Shown in pieces: positions 23,633-35,859 of a stretch of 64,000 nt of DNA. The position numbers were made by a program, and so were the translations under genes. How positions within the stretch are numbered: position 1 is the first letter of the stretch; each line of letters begins with the position of its first letter. The notes under the pieces are model-generated. The model searched no databases. It saw nothing but the letters and a program-made list of their open reading frames with translations, and had not been told where the DNA came from. Source of the stretch: Ceratodon purpureus (taxonomy: Eukaryota; Streptophyta; Bryopsida; Pseudoditrichales; Ditrichaceae); contig CM026423.1 of assembly GCA_014871385.1 (NCBI GenBank), positions 12,658,858-12,722,857 on the forward strand, in the 5' to 3' direction.

Positions 23633-26105
23633 ATGGCAACATCTGTGGCATGTCATGGACATGTGGGGCGGATTCAAGGAGCGTTGGACGGCAATGTGGC
23701 CAGCTCGAAGCTCCTGTGCCAGCCAGGGCGCGTTTCGGTGAAGCCATCGAGGTGTACAAGGTGGGTTTCGAGTGCCCAGTTGCTTCTGGGTTGTTGAAAC
23801 AAGAGCTTGGGTGTTTGTGTTGCTGTGTGTTTGAGTTCACGGTTTGGGTGTGTTGTCGCTGTAGCATCTAGCAGAGGGTTTTTTCTCATTGTGGGTTGGG
23901 ATGTGAGTTGCGTTTTGTGGAATTTTTGTTGTCGATGTGGTCGAGCACTGGACGATCGAGCGAATGGTAGCTTAACAATGACTGTTGTTGGTTGTAGTAG
24001 CGGAATTTTTTATGCAATCTCCAGCAGAGTGGATTTGAAGTAATTGTTTGATGCAGTAGGCTTTTGCTTGCTGAGAATTCTAGTTTTGCAGATGTTTATG
24101 CTTTGGATAATACTTTAGTAGCTTTTGAATAAATTTTGGAAAGAATATCTAGTGCTAGCGATGGTAGGAGTTTTTGATAGAGAGCAACCCTAGGGTATGG
24201 TATTGAGTTCTTTTGTTCGTTTGTCATGATATGATGATCTACGAGTGGTATGCTTGTGACATCGTACAATCAGGCAGTGAATTCTGCATACTTCGGCAGA
24301 AGTGGATGATTTATCTGTATTGATGGGTAGTGTGGAATCAGGGTTTAGTGGGGCACTCGTTGTGCAATGATCTAGCAAACTCAAGGATTTTTGTTGTCCT
24401 GGGATCTGCAGAATAGTGGGCATCCGAGCTGCATCGCAGAATGCCAATGGTTCATCTAAACAGAGTGTAGGTGAGAACTTCGGTGGGAAACTGAGGCTCT
24501 TTATTGACACAGCTGATGCAGAGTCATGGCAGCGCTGGCTTCCTTCTGGTGCATTTTATGGTAAGCCTGTGGTTTACATGGCTCTGTATTTCTCTTGGCA
24601 TTTTCCTCTTGTTTATGTGCGTGTTTGGTTGCATTGTCCAATTCTTATTCAGTCGGTTACATTGATGCTTTGTCCTTGGTAAGCATAAGAGATGACGATT
24701 ACTGTATCTCTTGCGTTTGAACATATGCATGACACCAGATTTAAATTTGGTGCCATTACTTCTCCAATGTGTACATAGACAATTCTTTGCTTGCAACTGA
24801 TGGTCTTGTGTTGAAACAAATCTTGAGGTGTCAGACGTGGGATAATCGGATACTTTTCAAGGGTTTGCAATCGTGATGTTATTTTTTACAGGTGTGACTA
24901 CGAATCCCATCCTGTTGGAGAAGGCAAATGTTTCATGCCAGGTGGAGACACTGTCGGACCTTGCAGATCGCGCTTTCAATCTGGTATGTATGCATGATAA
25001 CACATTATTTTATTTCTGCTTTGGTGCGTATATACCAATATTTGCTGCTGTTGTAATTAGTCATTCCTTATGTAGGGCCATACTTTGTTCAAAGAGAATG
25101 CGCTGCTATTTTCTCAATTAAAAGTGCCTTCATAAGGGTTTTGCCACCTGGGTTTTGATAGGGAGCCGAGGAGGTACAAATACAGACATGGGGTCAGACA
25201 GTGGAAGAGATGGTCAGCACAGGGTCGAAATTAGCCGAGATCAGATCGGGTTCCATTGTGGTAAGCTCTAGGTGCAGTGCATTTACCAACTCCTTGAGTT
25301 CCAGTCTCAAACTGACAGAAAATCAAAATATCCCTTAAAATGCTTGTGTAATTCTATTCCCTGTAAAAGAGTACTGATACAGCATTTTCATGCTATCTGT
25401 TCAGGTTAAGATTCCCGTAACAAAAACTGGTCTCCAAGCAGCTAGTCAGTTGACCAAGAGTGGTATTCGCGTCACCATGACAGGCGTGTACTCTGTGCAT
25501 CAGGTAGACATATTGAATAAGTCAAGTGTTTGCTCAAGTTATATGTTCTACATGAGCAGCATTAGACTTTTTTCGCCATCTCCACTTAAATCCACAACGT
25601 TATTTTAGGTGCTGATCTATGTTAATTATTTTGGATTCTTTTTTGAATCCTATGGCGAAATGTAGGCATTACTGGCTGTTGGAGTTGGTGCGGCTTATGC
25701 GGCCCCTTATCTTGGACGCATGGTAGCCCTTGGCAAGCCAGGCTTGAAGGACATTCAAAAAATGCAGGTATGGTGACATTGTTAATGTAATTGTTACTGT
25801 AATATAATATTTGAGTCTTTTCGGTTTCTCAAAAATGTTGGAGTGGTGTTTCTGTTTTTGAAAGGTTTTTTGGGTGGGTTCAGGAAATAGTAACGGGTGT
25901 TCAAAGTGACATGAGGCTACTGGTGGCGAGCATCAAGGACGTGAAGCAGATCACGAAACTTGCTGCAAGTGGTGTGAATTCTTTTGCCATTCCAGTGCCA
26001 ATTATTGAAAAGCTTTTCCAAGATGACGATACAGAGAAAGCTGCTGCTGATTTTGAAGATGCCGTCTCTCGCACTCTGAAAATTAGCGCTGCAACGTACA
26101 GGTGA
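23633..26105 (+). CDS. Transaldolase/fructose-6-phosphate aldolase-fold protein with probable plastid transit peptide
   Basis: Seven exons: 23633-23760, 24412-24560, 24892-24983, 25162-25260, 25405-25503, 25666-25767 and 25884-26105. Phases agree; 891 nt, 296 aa. The first about 50 residues (MATSVACHG, SSKLLCQPGRVSVKPS) are Ser/Arg-rich and low in acidic residues, like a chloroplast transit peptide. The mature part has the small transaldolase (TalC/FSA-like) TIM barrel: LFIDTADAESW, GVTTNPILLEK, the Schiff-base lysine in VKIPVTKTG, VTMTGVYSVHQALLA and YLGRMVALGK. The fold cleaves or forms sugar-phosphate C-C bonds by a lysine Schiff base, as in the pentose-phosphate pathway. The exact substrate is not visible. 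The length is below classic plant transaldolase (about 440 aa), so this is the shorter subfamily. It is divergent from PIG-F. Confidence 0.88.
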
Positions 26106-28007
26106 CATTACTACTGTAATATCAATATGTAATATTGTAATATGATATTTAATATGATAGAGGAACCGAACATTATAGGATCTGGAACCTCAGCACCGGA
26201 AGTCCAATTTCTTGTAGATCTTTTTATTGAAGATCATTCTTCTCTGCACTAACGTTCCAAGACGTTTATAATTGATTATCAGTCTCTATTTCTGAATATT
26301 AGTATAGAATTGGTTGAATGCTCCTTGAAAGGGTTTTCCCTTTGGGCACTTTCAACATATGTTTTGTTTACAAATGTTGTACTCTGGTCTTAAAGTTAAA
26401 ACGACAATGGGTATTATGAGTGGCAATAATACTGATTAGGAAACCAAAACCGGTGAAAAATCAGTGCACTGGAACCGAAGAAATTGAATCCCGGCCCTAA
26501 GTACAGCATAGTGACAGGTCACAGATTTCGCCTCAAGAACTCATGATCGCTAACTGTTTCACGCTTAACTGAAATCAATATTCACACTTGAGAAACTCCT
26601 TCGGAAGTCTCCGTCGTGAGGGCTGTGCGAGAAGAAAGTGGATATCATATATAATGTTTTAAGTTGTCAACTGGATATGTTTGGCCGGCTCTGTCATCTG
26701 TGACTAAGCAGAGATACCAATTTTTTAATTTTTTTTTGGATACCAATAGAATACTCCACACAGAGACACCAGTTTTCGGGTGGCTTTTGTACCCTTTTGT
26801 TTGCGGCTTGGAACTCAAAGTCACAAGGTCACATTTCAAACCTCAATTCTAGTCTTGCCACTGGCTGCATCCTCTTCTTGCAGCCGCAACTCAAGAAAAG
26901 CAGGATACAGATCGAATCCAAGTTCCACATCTTATGAGTGGCCCTCCGGAACCTCCGAATTTTCTCTCGTGAAGTGTTTGCGCTAATGCCTTCGGTCACT
27001 GTGCTGATGAGTGCCTTGCGAAGTGTCTCCTGCACTTTCGTCGTCGACGTATTCATGGCATCATGACGTACGTCGCGAGCCTGCCGCCATTAGTCCTTCA
27101 CAACTTAGTCTAGCAGATTAATTGTGGAACTTAACTGTATGCATGACTCATGTTCAATATGCCGCAGGGAGTTCGCCATGCTATCCGACTTGCTTGCAGT
27201 CAAAGTGCATGACGACAGCATCCTCTAAGCAACCGGCATCACCGGAGAGTAAGCCCACACTTTGTGGAACTTACTGGAGCTCCCACGCTTGGGACAAGGC
27301 TTCCCGCCCTGGAGTCCCCAATCCCAAAATTTGATTACATATCAATCAATTTTTGACCCGGTCGGAATTCGTTCGCTCAAGAAATTCACATGGAAACTCA
27401 GTGAAATTCGTCGGACATGCTCGCTGCGGCGTGCAGTAGAAATTCCCAGGAGCTAGCGCAGTGACTGCGGTGGCGACACTACTTAAGCAGAGCATGGATT
27501 GCTGCAACCAGAGCTATCTGAGTGTACGTGCTATCCGACTGCAGTTCAACATTCCGTACTGGTCCTTCGCATCACCCGGTGAGCTTCGCCTATTGCTTTG
27601 TTGCAAGGTTTTGGAGTCCATTTGATCTTGTTGCTCTGATAACTGTCAAAATTGGGTGGGGGCATCTTTGCTGTAACTTGAGTCTTTTTATAGTCAGTAC
27701 TGTCAATCTCGTTTATAGCTTGTGGTTGCGAGGGATCACTAGGATATGATCCGTATTCCTCCTCTGTTCAGTCCGTTGGGTTGTTCTGCATCGAATGAGC
27801 AGCAATATTCCTATTTACATTCGTGAGCAATTGGCCATGGCGCCAAAGTGCTTCTAGTTGTTATCCTATTTCAGAATTCTAATGTAATGTGAAATTCGAC
27901 GAGCATTGTGATGTATTGTGAAATCTTAAGAGTTTATCCGAAGTTGTCAATGTCACTCAGCCTGTAATTTTGCCGTCGTTTTCAGCTTGAAGCACCGAGG
28001 TGAAGAA
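26106..28007. other. Intergenic, no supported gene
   Basis: No ORF longer than about 75 codons with coding-like composition or splice support. It contains the 3' region of the transaldolase-like gene and the upstream region of the glutathione transferase. A TAATATG-type short repeat lies near 26118-26155. Nothing else was seen. Confidence 0.5.
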
Positions 28008-29007
28008 ATGGTCATCAAGGCGTATGGGACATACTACTCTCCGAATGCCAACAGGGCATTCCTTGTTCTGCATGAGAAGGACGTTGAGTTTGAGCTTGTA
28101 AAGATCAGCATTTTGGAAGGAGAACATAAGACGCCGGAGTACCTGGCTTTGCAGGTGAGAAGCTGGTCATTGCTTAGAGGGATGTCTAGACTTTTCGATA
28201 GCTTTTTAGATTGCACTTGCTCAAGGCTAACAACATGCAACTGGTTACTGCTTGGATCATTTTTGCTCAGTTAGGGTAATCTGATAACCTTCTTATACTG
28301 AATCGAAGTTGGCTCTTGATGCAGCCATTCGGATTAGTTCCCCTTCTGCAAGATGGTGACCTTAAAATATTTGGTAAGTTCTTTGTCTGCTAGCTTGCAC
28401 TCACAATCTGTCATGATCTTCAATTAGCTATTGTGCATCATAAGTAAAGACAAAGATGGCTGATCAACAAGTGCTCGTCACCTGCCCAAATTTTTGCTGA
28501 TACACAGAGTCCAGGGCCATAATACGATACATTGCTGACAAATTCAAGGACCAAGGAACTCCCAATCTATATGGCTCTACCCTCGCCGAGCGGTCGCAGG
28601 TGGACCAGTGGTTGGAGCTTGAGAATGGAACATTCTCCCCGATTGCTCTGACCCTTATCAAAGAGCATCTTTACAAACCTCTCTTGTACAAGCAGGCGGC
28701 AGACCCGAAGGTTGTGGAGGAATTCACAGAGAAATTCGCGAAAATACTGGACATCTACGAGGCGCATCTCTCCAAACACAAGTACTTGGCTGGAGACTTC
28801 GTGAGCATCGCCGACCTTGCACATTTGCCTTTCGGTTACATCTACTTCAACGTCGCTGAGAAGCCAGAACTCCTGAGCTCAAGAAAGAGGGTGGCAGCTT
28901 GGTGGAAGGAAATCTCCTCCCGGCCAGCTTGGAAGAAGGTTGTTTCTATTGCTGCTCCAGATTGGGAGTCGTGGACCAAAGGGGCCAAAAGCTTTTATTC
29001 CAGCTAA
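28008..29007 (+). CDS. GSTF: Phi-class glutathione S-transferase (231 aa)
   Basis: Three exons: 28008-28154, 28325-28373 and 28508-29007, 696 nt with consistent phases. The two introns in the thioredoxin-like N-terminal domain match the usual plant phi-class gene structure. The N-terminal glutathione site shows YYSPNANR, with a Ser at the catalytic position, then LALQPFGLVPLLQDGDLKIFESRAI with the cis-Pro VP and the ESRAI glutathione contact. The all-helical C-terminal domain includes YEAHLSKHKYLAGDFVSIAD and LAHLPF. The enzyme conjugates glutathione to electrophiles or reduces peroxides in the cytosol. The ATG at 28008 starts MVIKAYG, the normal phi-class N-terminus. Confidence 0.92.
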
Positions 29008-29743
29008 TAATGAATCAAGGACTTGAAGCTAGTACTGGTACTGGTCCAGCGTACTACTATACTGATGCTTCGACACAATCCTAGGAATGTTTGAGAACAA
29101 TAAATATAAGTCAGTGGTCACTTGTGTGCATGGAAAAATTAGTTGCTTGTGAATAGACAGGGTGAAGGTTGCCGGATGTCTTGGCCTTAGAGCACATTCA
29201 ATCCGCAAGTTTAGTCGGGGATTGATTCTTGAGGCCTAGAAGTGTCTTACTACTATGGAGTGAGGTTTCAGAAAGGTGTAACTCCTATGCGTGAAAAGAT
29301 GAAACAATTGTCTGGAATAGTTTTGGACATTTTCATGTATTTGATCTTCAGTGGTCGTTACATCGCGTGAAATAAAGCCTGAAATTATTGGTTTCTTCAT
29401 TTTCTGAGGGGATGAGCCCAGGATCCCCCTGGCAACCTTCAATCTCCATTTTGATTCGGAAATCCACTGTCTATTGGTGTAGGCAGCTTCTGAGTTGAAA
29501 TTTTGATATGGATGTTGCGGAGTAGGTTTATTGCCAGCGGAGAAACTGCACCGAATTGCTGTAAGTTACACCATTGGCACCGGGACATTGATCCCTGCTG
29601 TCCTCGTAGCTTGCTGGTTTCAGGATTGATATGAAAATGCTCCATCGAAGCTTCATTGAATCAATGCTCCTGTCAAGATGGAGACATTCATGTAGCAGGT
29701 TGCAATTTACATGTTTGCATGTTACGCATGTAGGGTACGTTAA

Positions 29744-30599
29744 TCCTTTAGTGCCCAAGCGACCAATTTCTGGTCGCTGGGGCACCAAATTTTGAAATGG
29801 GAGGAGATCTGTCATTCGCACGCTGATGGCCAAACCGGGACGGATTGGGGCTGTCTCCGGGGCCACACTTTGAGCAAAAAAAATTTAATTTGGAACAGCA
29901 GAAGGTCCTCAAATACCAACAAATATGGAAACGTGTACAAAAGAAATCTGGTTTTTGGGGGAAAAGATGGGAAAGTTACGTATACAGCTATGCTTCCACT
30001 ATGAGCGCAGTGAGAGATCAGGAAAGAAATGCCAAGTGTCTTACGATGAGTGGAGGGGTGTTTTCCAGAAGGAAATCCACGCAGGGAAGCACCTGTATTG
30101 CTACTGAAATGTATTTTGGTTGTTTTTGAGGAAATTAGGGTATATCTTTGGAATTTTTGTCTGCCGTGTGACTTTGTGCTTGCATGGGTAGAGGATCACC
30201 GTTCAGATTTCCAAAAATGAAGTGAAGGACATCCATTTGAGTGTTCGAAGTTGTGCCATGGACCGTATACCTCGCTCTCTTTCCAGCTTGAACAATTCAA
30301 TATCAATTATGAAAAAAACATTAGGATTTTTTCCAACACCTACTTGCTAACACTTTAGCAGCCCCTAAAACGTATGCAGCTTTTTGCTTGCCTGATCGTG
30401 CCCAAATACACAACAATATCTCTCAATTTTGCAGCAAACTCTCCCGACTTTCTCAAGCACATAACAAAGCACCGAGTTGGTCTCGGTTTACAACGATCAC
30501 ATTTGGAAAAATACTTTTGTGGCCAACGCCACCGGATGATTCATCGGACTGATTCACCAAAAACCACTTTCTCCTGAAAACAGGCCGGGCACTAAAGGG
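29744..30599. mobile_element. Non-autonomous piggyBac-like element, 856 bp
   Basis: The ends are inverted repeats. The left end reads TCCTTTAGTGCCC directly after TTAA (29740-29743). The right end is GGGCACTAAAGGG directly before TTAA (30600-30603). They match at 12 of 13 positions. A TTAA target duplication with ends of the CCCTTT type is characteristic of piggyBac elements. There is no transposase: internal ORFs (for example 29845-30129) are under 95 codons and unrecognised. A small hairpin, GCGACCAATTTCTGGTCGC, lies next to the left end. It sits between the GST and permease genes. Confidence 0.65.
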
Positions 30600-30603
30600 T
30601 TAA

Positions 30604-32166
30604 GGTAGGTAGAGAAACCAAAACCCGTGAATGCCCTCTAGGCATGCAGTAGAGTTTCCCAAAAACAGAGAAGTGGTAGACTAAAAACCGAGAAATTCTA
30701 CATGGTTTTGGGGGACCACTCAGGTTTTGCCACATAATGTCAAGTTCTGGTTTTTTAGTAGTCCCATGTCCAGTTTTCTGTGATATTAGTTAACCGCTTT
30801 AGAACAACATCACGTTTGGTTCTGCAAGAGTCATGTATACAAGAAGGGGGTTTGACAAACTTCCACACAATTATTTACAATGAATAAAAATACGAAACAT
30901 GCTACATTCTTCATCATTTCTTCTCCTTCATCTCAAAAAAATTTCACATAATTTCTAACTCCATTCCTTCTGGTCGAATCACCTTATTTTGGTATCTCTA
31001 CCTTGTAGTCCAGCAAGAAGGCGAAGTCAGTTATCAGATCTGTCCATTGATGATCCTTCGGTCAATGGAGAATCTTGAGGGCCCAATCCGGAAGCAAGTA
31101 AGGAAGTTGCAAACTACTAGTGACAACACATGATTCATCAGAGATCATGGAGCAGGTCAAAGCATCCGAAATTTATTGTGAAATTGCCATGATTCCTAAC
31201 AGCTTCAGCTTCGGCTGACAAAGGTTTCATCTGCTATGCGATACTCACAGTGAGCAAAACACCAGTTCGTCCAATACAACTTTTTCTGTAACTTAGAAGT
31301 GTAGATTGAATCAATGCTCCTGGTCTTTCTGAGAAGTCTTGCCGTTTCATCTCCTAACCACCCCACAGCTGCATTGGCATTTTCATTGACAGAAGCCTTC
31401 AACTGAACTGCCTCCATGCCTTCTCTCCCTCTCTTAACAAGCGAATCCCAAAAACATCATTGCTTAAGGCCGAAAATAAGATCTTCATCCACTGTTTTTA
31501 AAAACTCAAACCGCAGCTCAAGACCCAAGTGGTTCCGGTGTGATAGACTTTCCCTGAGTATGCGCCAGTCATGTGGACTATTGAGAAGCACAGTCAAAAG
31601 TGACATGACGCAGACCTGATGTAAGCTGTGTTTGAGAAGGTATCAATCACTTGAAGCCACTTGAAGGTGGCATTGGCACTGTACCTTCAGTTTCGATCGT
31701 CATCTACTGTGGATGGTGATCCCTTCACCTGTAATTTCCAATTTAATCATTTCTGTCCTCTGTTTCTAATCCTTGTTATGAACCATAAAACCATTCGTTC
31801 TAAAGCCTGCCTCATAATCTAGACAAGATTTGCATGATCTCTCTCCTTGAGCTAGTCAGACACTGTAAGGTACAAGCCCATTTTTAATTCTCGCACGGTA
31901 TCCAGTGATCGATGCATTATACTGTTCACTCAATTGGCTTTTATCGTGGTCACGCTGAACGTATAACTTGTTGTCAATTACCCTCAAATGCTGCTCTTAC
32001 AAATCTCTTCTTGCAAAGAATAGGTAAATGGTGCCAGAAACTGATGATCCAAGCAGCAGAGAGGAGTTTGGAAACTTGTAAGTGTATTCGTTACTGATGA
32101 GCTCCGAGTTAATCTGCTTACTGAAATTCGGAGCGTGCAGGCAGCTCCTGGATCGAATTCTAAGCT
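30604..32166. other. Intergenic, possible small gene remnant
   Basis: No gene is supported. A minus-strand frame at 31205-31417 encodes a coding-like piece (LKASVNENANAAVGWLGDE, RLLRKTRSIDSIYTSK), which could be a decayed exon, but it lacks partners. The last few hundred bases are presumably the promoter and 5' UTR of the permease gene. Confidence 0.4.
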
Positions 32167-34937
32167 ATGGGGCCGGAGTCGGTAGCAATGGATTCAGGGG
32201 AGAAGAGATTGCTTGACCTGGGCTACAAGCAGGAGCTCCGACGCACCTTGTCGTACGAGCCCAACTTCATTCACTCAATCAATTCTGAATTCAATTCGGT
32301 AGACATGGTTGTCTCTCAGTTGCAGGAACTACGACTTGAAAACGTCATGACTTACTCCTGTCCGTGTATCTTGAACGCAGACTAATCTCCAACTTCGCAT
32401 TCACGTCCGCCATCATCTGCCCCTTCTCAGGCATCACAGTGCTCTTCACCATCAGCTTAACTTATGGCGGCACCATCTCCTTCACCTGGGGCTGGCTCAT
32501 CGTCGGCTTCTTCACGTTGTGCATCGGCGCCTCAATGGCCGAGGTCATACACATCCACTTCTCTCCCGAGCTCTTATCAAACTCTCTAGCACATTGCATC
32601 CAGAAAACTGAACTCTACTAACTGATGGCCCCTGCTTCACGAAACTGCCATCGTAATTTTGCTCCTCTGTACTGCAAGTTTCCTTGAAACGATCACTTGA
32701 ATTTAACGTCCGTATTTGAAATCGATGAGTGCAGATATGCTCCGCTTATCCTACCTCCGGTGGACTCTACTTCTGGAGCGCGCAACTAGCAGGCTTGAAG
32801 TGGAAGCCTTTCGCCGCATGGATTACAGGCTGGTAAGCGTTCAACCTGAACGTCAACCCTCTGTTTGTGGACGATTTCGATTATTGACAGACAGATGATT
32901 ATCAAAGCCAGTTTGGAGATGAATCTGTATTGAGTTCCTAAGGTTAAATTTGGTTTTGGCCAGGTTTAATGTCGTGGGCCAGTGGGCCGGAACTTGCAGC
33001 GCCATGTTCGCTCTAGCACAGGTGTTGCAGATAATTGTGTTGCTGTCAACGGGCGGGGCGAATGGTGGGGGTTACATTTTGTCAAGGAACCAGATAGTGG
33101 GAGTTCATGGTGGGCTCTTGGTGTCGCTGGGGCTGCTCAACAGTTTTCCAATTCAGTGGCTCGACTACATCGGTCTCTTCTCTGTTGTTTGGCAACTCAT
33201 CGGTTAGTCATGCCCGCCATGATCTGTTGAAGTATGTTGTTTATGAGTTTTCCTACCTGGGCATGTTTCGCAAATTTGCTGCTAGGATTTCATTTTTCAT
33301 ATTAGGTTGAATCTTTGTGTGCTAGTTTTGAAACTTCGATTGAAAAAAACTGTGTCGCAGGGACGGCTTTCTTGATCGTCATCATCCCCGCAGTGGCGAA
33401 GGAACGACAATCTGCCTCATTTGTGTGGACTTCGTTTAATGTGGTGCCTGAGCTGGGGCTTCCAAGTAGACCCTATGTGTTCCTCCTTGGCCTCCTTGCA
33501 AGCCATTTTGCACTCGTCGGCTTCGACATGTCTGCGCACATGGTGAGTTCACCATCGCATCAAACCCTCACAGTTCAGTGGCATTTCCATCAGTTAAGAG
33601 ATATAACTTTTCGTATCATATCCGAAAACTTTTCCTGTTACACCACAGAGGGATGTGTCTGCTACTCATGCTTGTGATGCGAGGTTGTGTACATGAATGT
33701 TTTAACAGATTAAAATTCTCATTGGCTTGGATTAGACGGAAGAAACGAAAAGGTCAGACAAGAACGGAGCATACGGGATCTTGAGCTCCCTTGCCATTGC
33801 CATCGTTGTGGGGTATGCATACATCCTTGCACTTTCCTTCGTCATGATGGACCCTGCGGCGTTATTGGATCCCGGCAACGATGCTGGTGGCTATGCTGTT
33901 GCACAGCTCTTCTATGAGCTGTTCAAAAGTCGATACGGCAGCGGTACCGGAGGAATTTTGTGCATTGGCATAGTAGCTGTTTCAATATACGTCGGTGGCG
34001 TGGCGGGTGTCCTTAGCAACTCTAGGTAATTGGTTTCACCTCTTTTTTCAATAAAAGCATGGCCCACTCCGGTCTTTGGAACTTCTGCACCGTTTTTTGG
34101 ATTGTGAATTGCTTCAGAGTTAACTTGGTTAAAACATGTCACAGAAGGAACTCAAATATTGCAACCTGGTGTTCAAATGGTTTCAGAATGGTGTTTGCTT
34201 TCTCAAGAGATGGAGCGCTTCCATTTTCCAAATTATGGCACAAGGTGAATCGGCATGACGTGCCAATCAACGCAGTGTGGCTTTCAGTTGTCATTGCTTT
34301 TATCATGGTGCTACCGGTAAGTGATCGGTCCTCTCTCAATTGCTGATTCGCTTTGTGAAATATTCGAACACTAAGATTCCTTCTTCTCAGAATATGAATG
34401 TTATGCACAGTGATGTAGAACTCTCAATCTTCCGAGAATGAAGAAACATGAAACAGAAGTAGGTGTTGAAAATCTGTAGCTGCAATATGCCATTGCCTTG
34501 ATACAATAAACTCAGGCGTTAGTCGTGGATTGCAACAGTCGTTGGGCAGCCTTGTGGCATTCCAAGCCATCGTCTCCATAGCCACAGTGGCGTTGTACAT
34601 CTCCTACGCCCTGCCCACACTCTTCCGAATCACTGCTGCGCGTCGCACATTTGAGCCGGGACCAGTGACGCTGGGACCACGCTGGGTGAGTCTGACCATC
34701 GGCTGGGTGGCGGTGGTTTGGGTAGGCATCATCACCGTGCTCTTCAGCTTACCAGTGGCATACCCCGTCACGAAGCAGACGCTCAACTACACGCCTGTGG
34801 CTGTAGGAGGTCTCTTTGTGCTGGTCGTCGTATCCTGGGTCGTGTATGCACACAAGTGGTTCCAAGGTCCGCATAGCAACCTCGACTCATCAAGTCGTCC
34901 GCACGATGGTGGAAATTCCAAGTTGGTATATGCCTAG
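32167..34937 (+). CDS. BAT1: Amino-acid/GABA permease of the APC superfamily (BAT1-like, about 527 aa)
   Basis: Eight exons: 32167-32249, 32381-32543, 32735-32832, 32964-33202, 33361-33542, 33736-34025, 34187-34316 and 34539-34937. The total of 1584 nt keeps one frame. The N-terminus has SGEKRLLDLGYKQELRRTL, the cytosolic signature of plant BAT1/GABP permeases. The first membrane helix follows at ICPFSGITVLF, with WGWLIVGFFTLCIG, then CSAYPTSGGLYFWSAQLAG and the loop HMTEETKRSDKNGAYGILSS. About 12 membrane helices can be counted. The C-terminal tail (WFQGPHSNLDSS) is cytosolic. In Arabidopsis the relative exports and imports amino acids and GABA and has been placed in mitochondrial and other membranes; substrate and location here are not visible. 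The exon 1 donor (ACCTT|GTCG) is inferred from frame. Confidence 0.88.
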
Positions 34938-35192
34938 AATTAAAGAAAACAAACTGGCTGTTTTCCACATAATTACATGATCAAGGTTCATGTACTGCAC
35001 AGTAGAGTTCATTGAAAAACAAAATTGTAATTTCTAATCAAAGGGGGTTGTTCTGTTCAAGGTGAGAAAATTTCCAGCATCATTGTCAGACCACGCCGCT
35101 GCTGCACTGGCGATATCTTTATCGCTTGTATGCTCTTGAAATGGATAACACTACACCGTGAAAAAATGTCAATGACTTGACTAGGTTAGTTT

Positions 35193-35411
35193 TTGTTCTT
35201 CATTCTATACAGAAAATCGAAGCCTGAGAGACTTCCCGTCGTAAGGCTTCAGGACATACCCGGTGAAGTTGGCAAGAAGCTGGTTTTCAGTCATGGTCAA
35301 GTTCCAATATATGTAACTTGCAACTTCTCTGGGTCAGGATTTTATTCGGCAGAATCAGCAAATTCGAATAGGGATCCGGGTTTCATCGATTGGATGACCC
35401 CACACCTCAGG
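35193..35411 (+). other. Coding-like fragment, unassigned
   Basis: After a good acceptor (TTCTATACAG at about 35212) comes a frame with protein-like composition: KPERLPVVRLQDIPGEVGKK, LVFSHGQVPIYVTCNFSG, DPGFIDWMTPHLR. No start, partner exon or family was identified. It lies 250 bp downstream of the permease and may be a decayed exon or a small gene of its own. Confidence 0.25.
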
Positions 35412-35859
35412 CAAGAGTACTTATCCATGTTATTCCAAAGTCTATCTACACATTGCATACATGTTTCAATGTGCCCACATGTTCTGTACAGGGCCCGTTG
35501 TCGATTCCTCTCCATCCCGAATTCCTTGAGGCAGAAAATGCACTGATACACATACAAACCGTGTTGGCAACAAGCTTGTGAGGGTCCAAATTACTTCAAA
35601 ATGGTGAAATTATTCACGAGATCAGTCACCTAAACTACACATTCATCTACGTTGGCCTCGCCTGACCCCTCGAATAGTTCTTGGCTCCAATACAGTAATC
35701 ATAACTCATATTTTAGACAAGAATGGGTTGTGGCACTAAACTCTGTCATCGTGTATTCCAGGATTACGTGATTTTAGAGTTACTGAAGATTCCATCTTTG
35801 GCGATTGAACAGGAGATCGAACTTAGCAATGATCTCTAGACGACACCTGATGTACTCAT

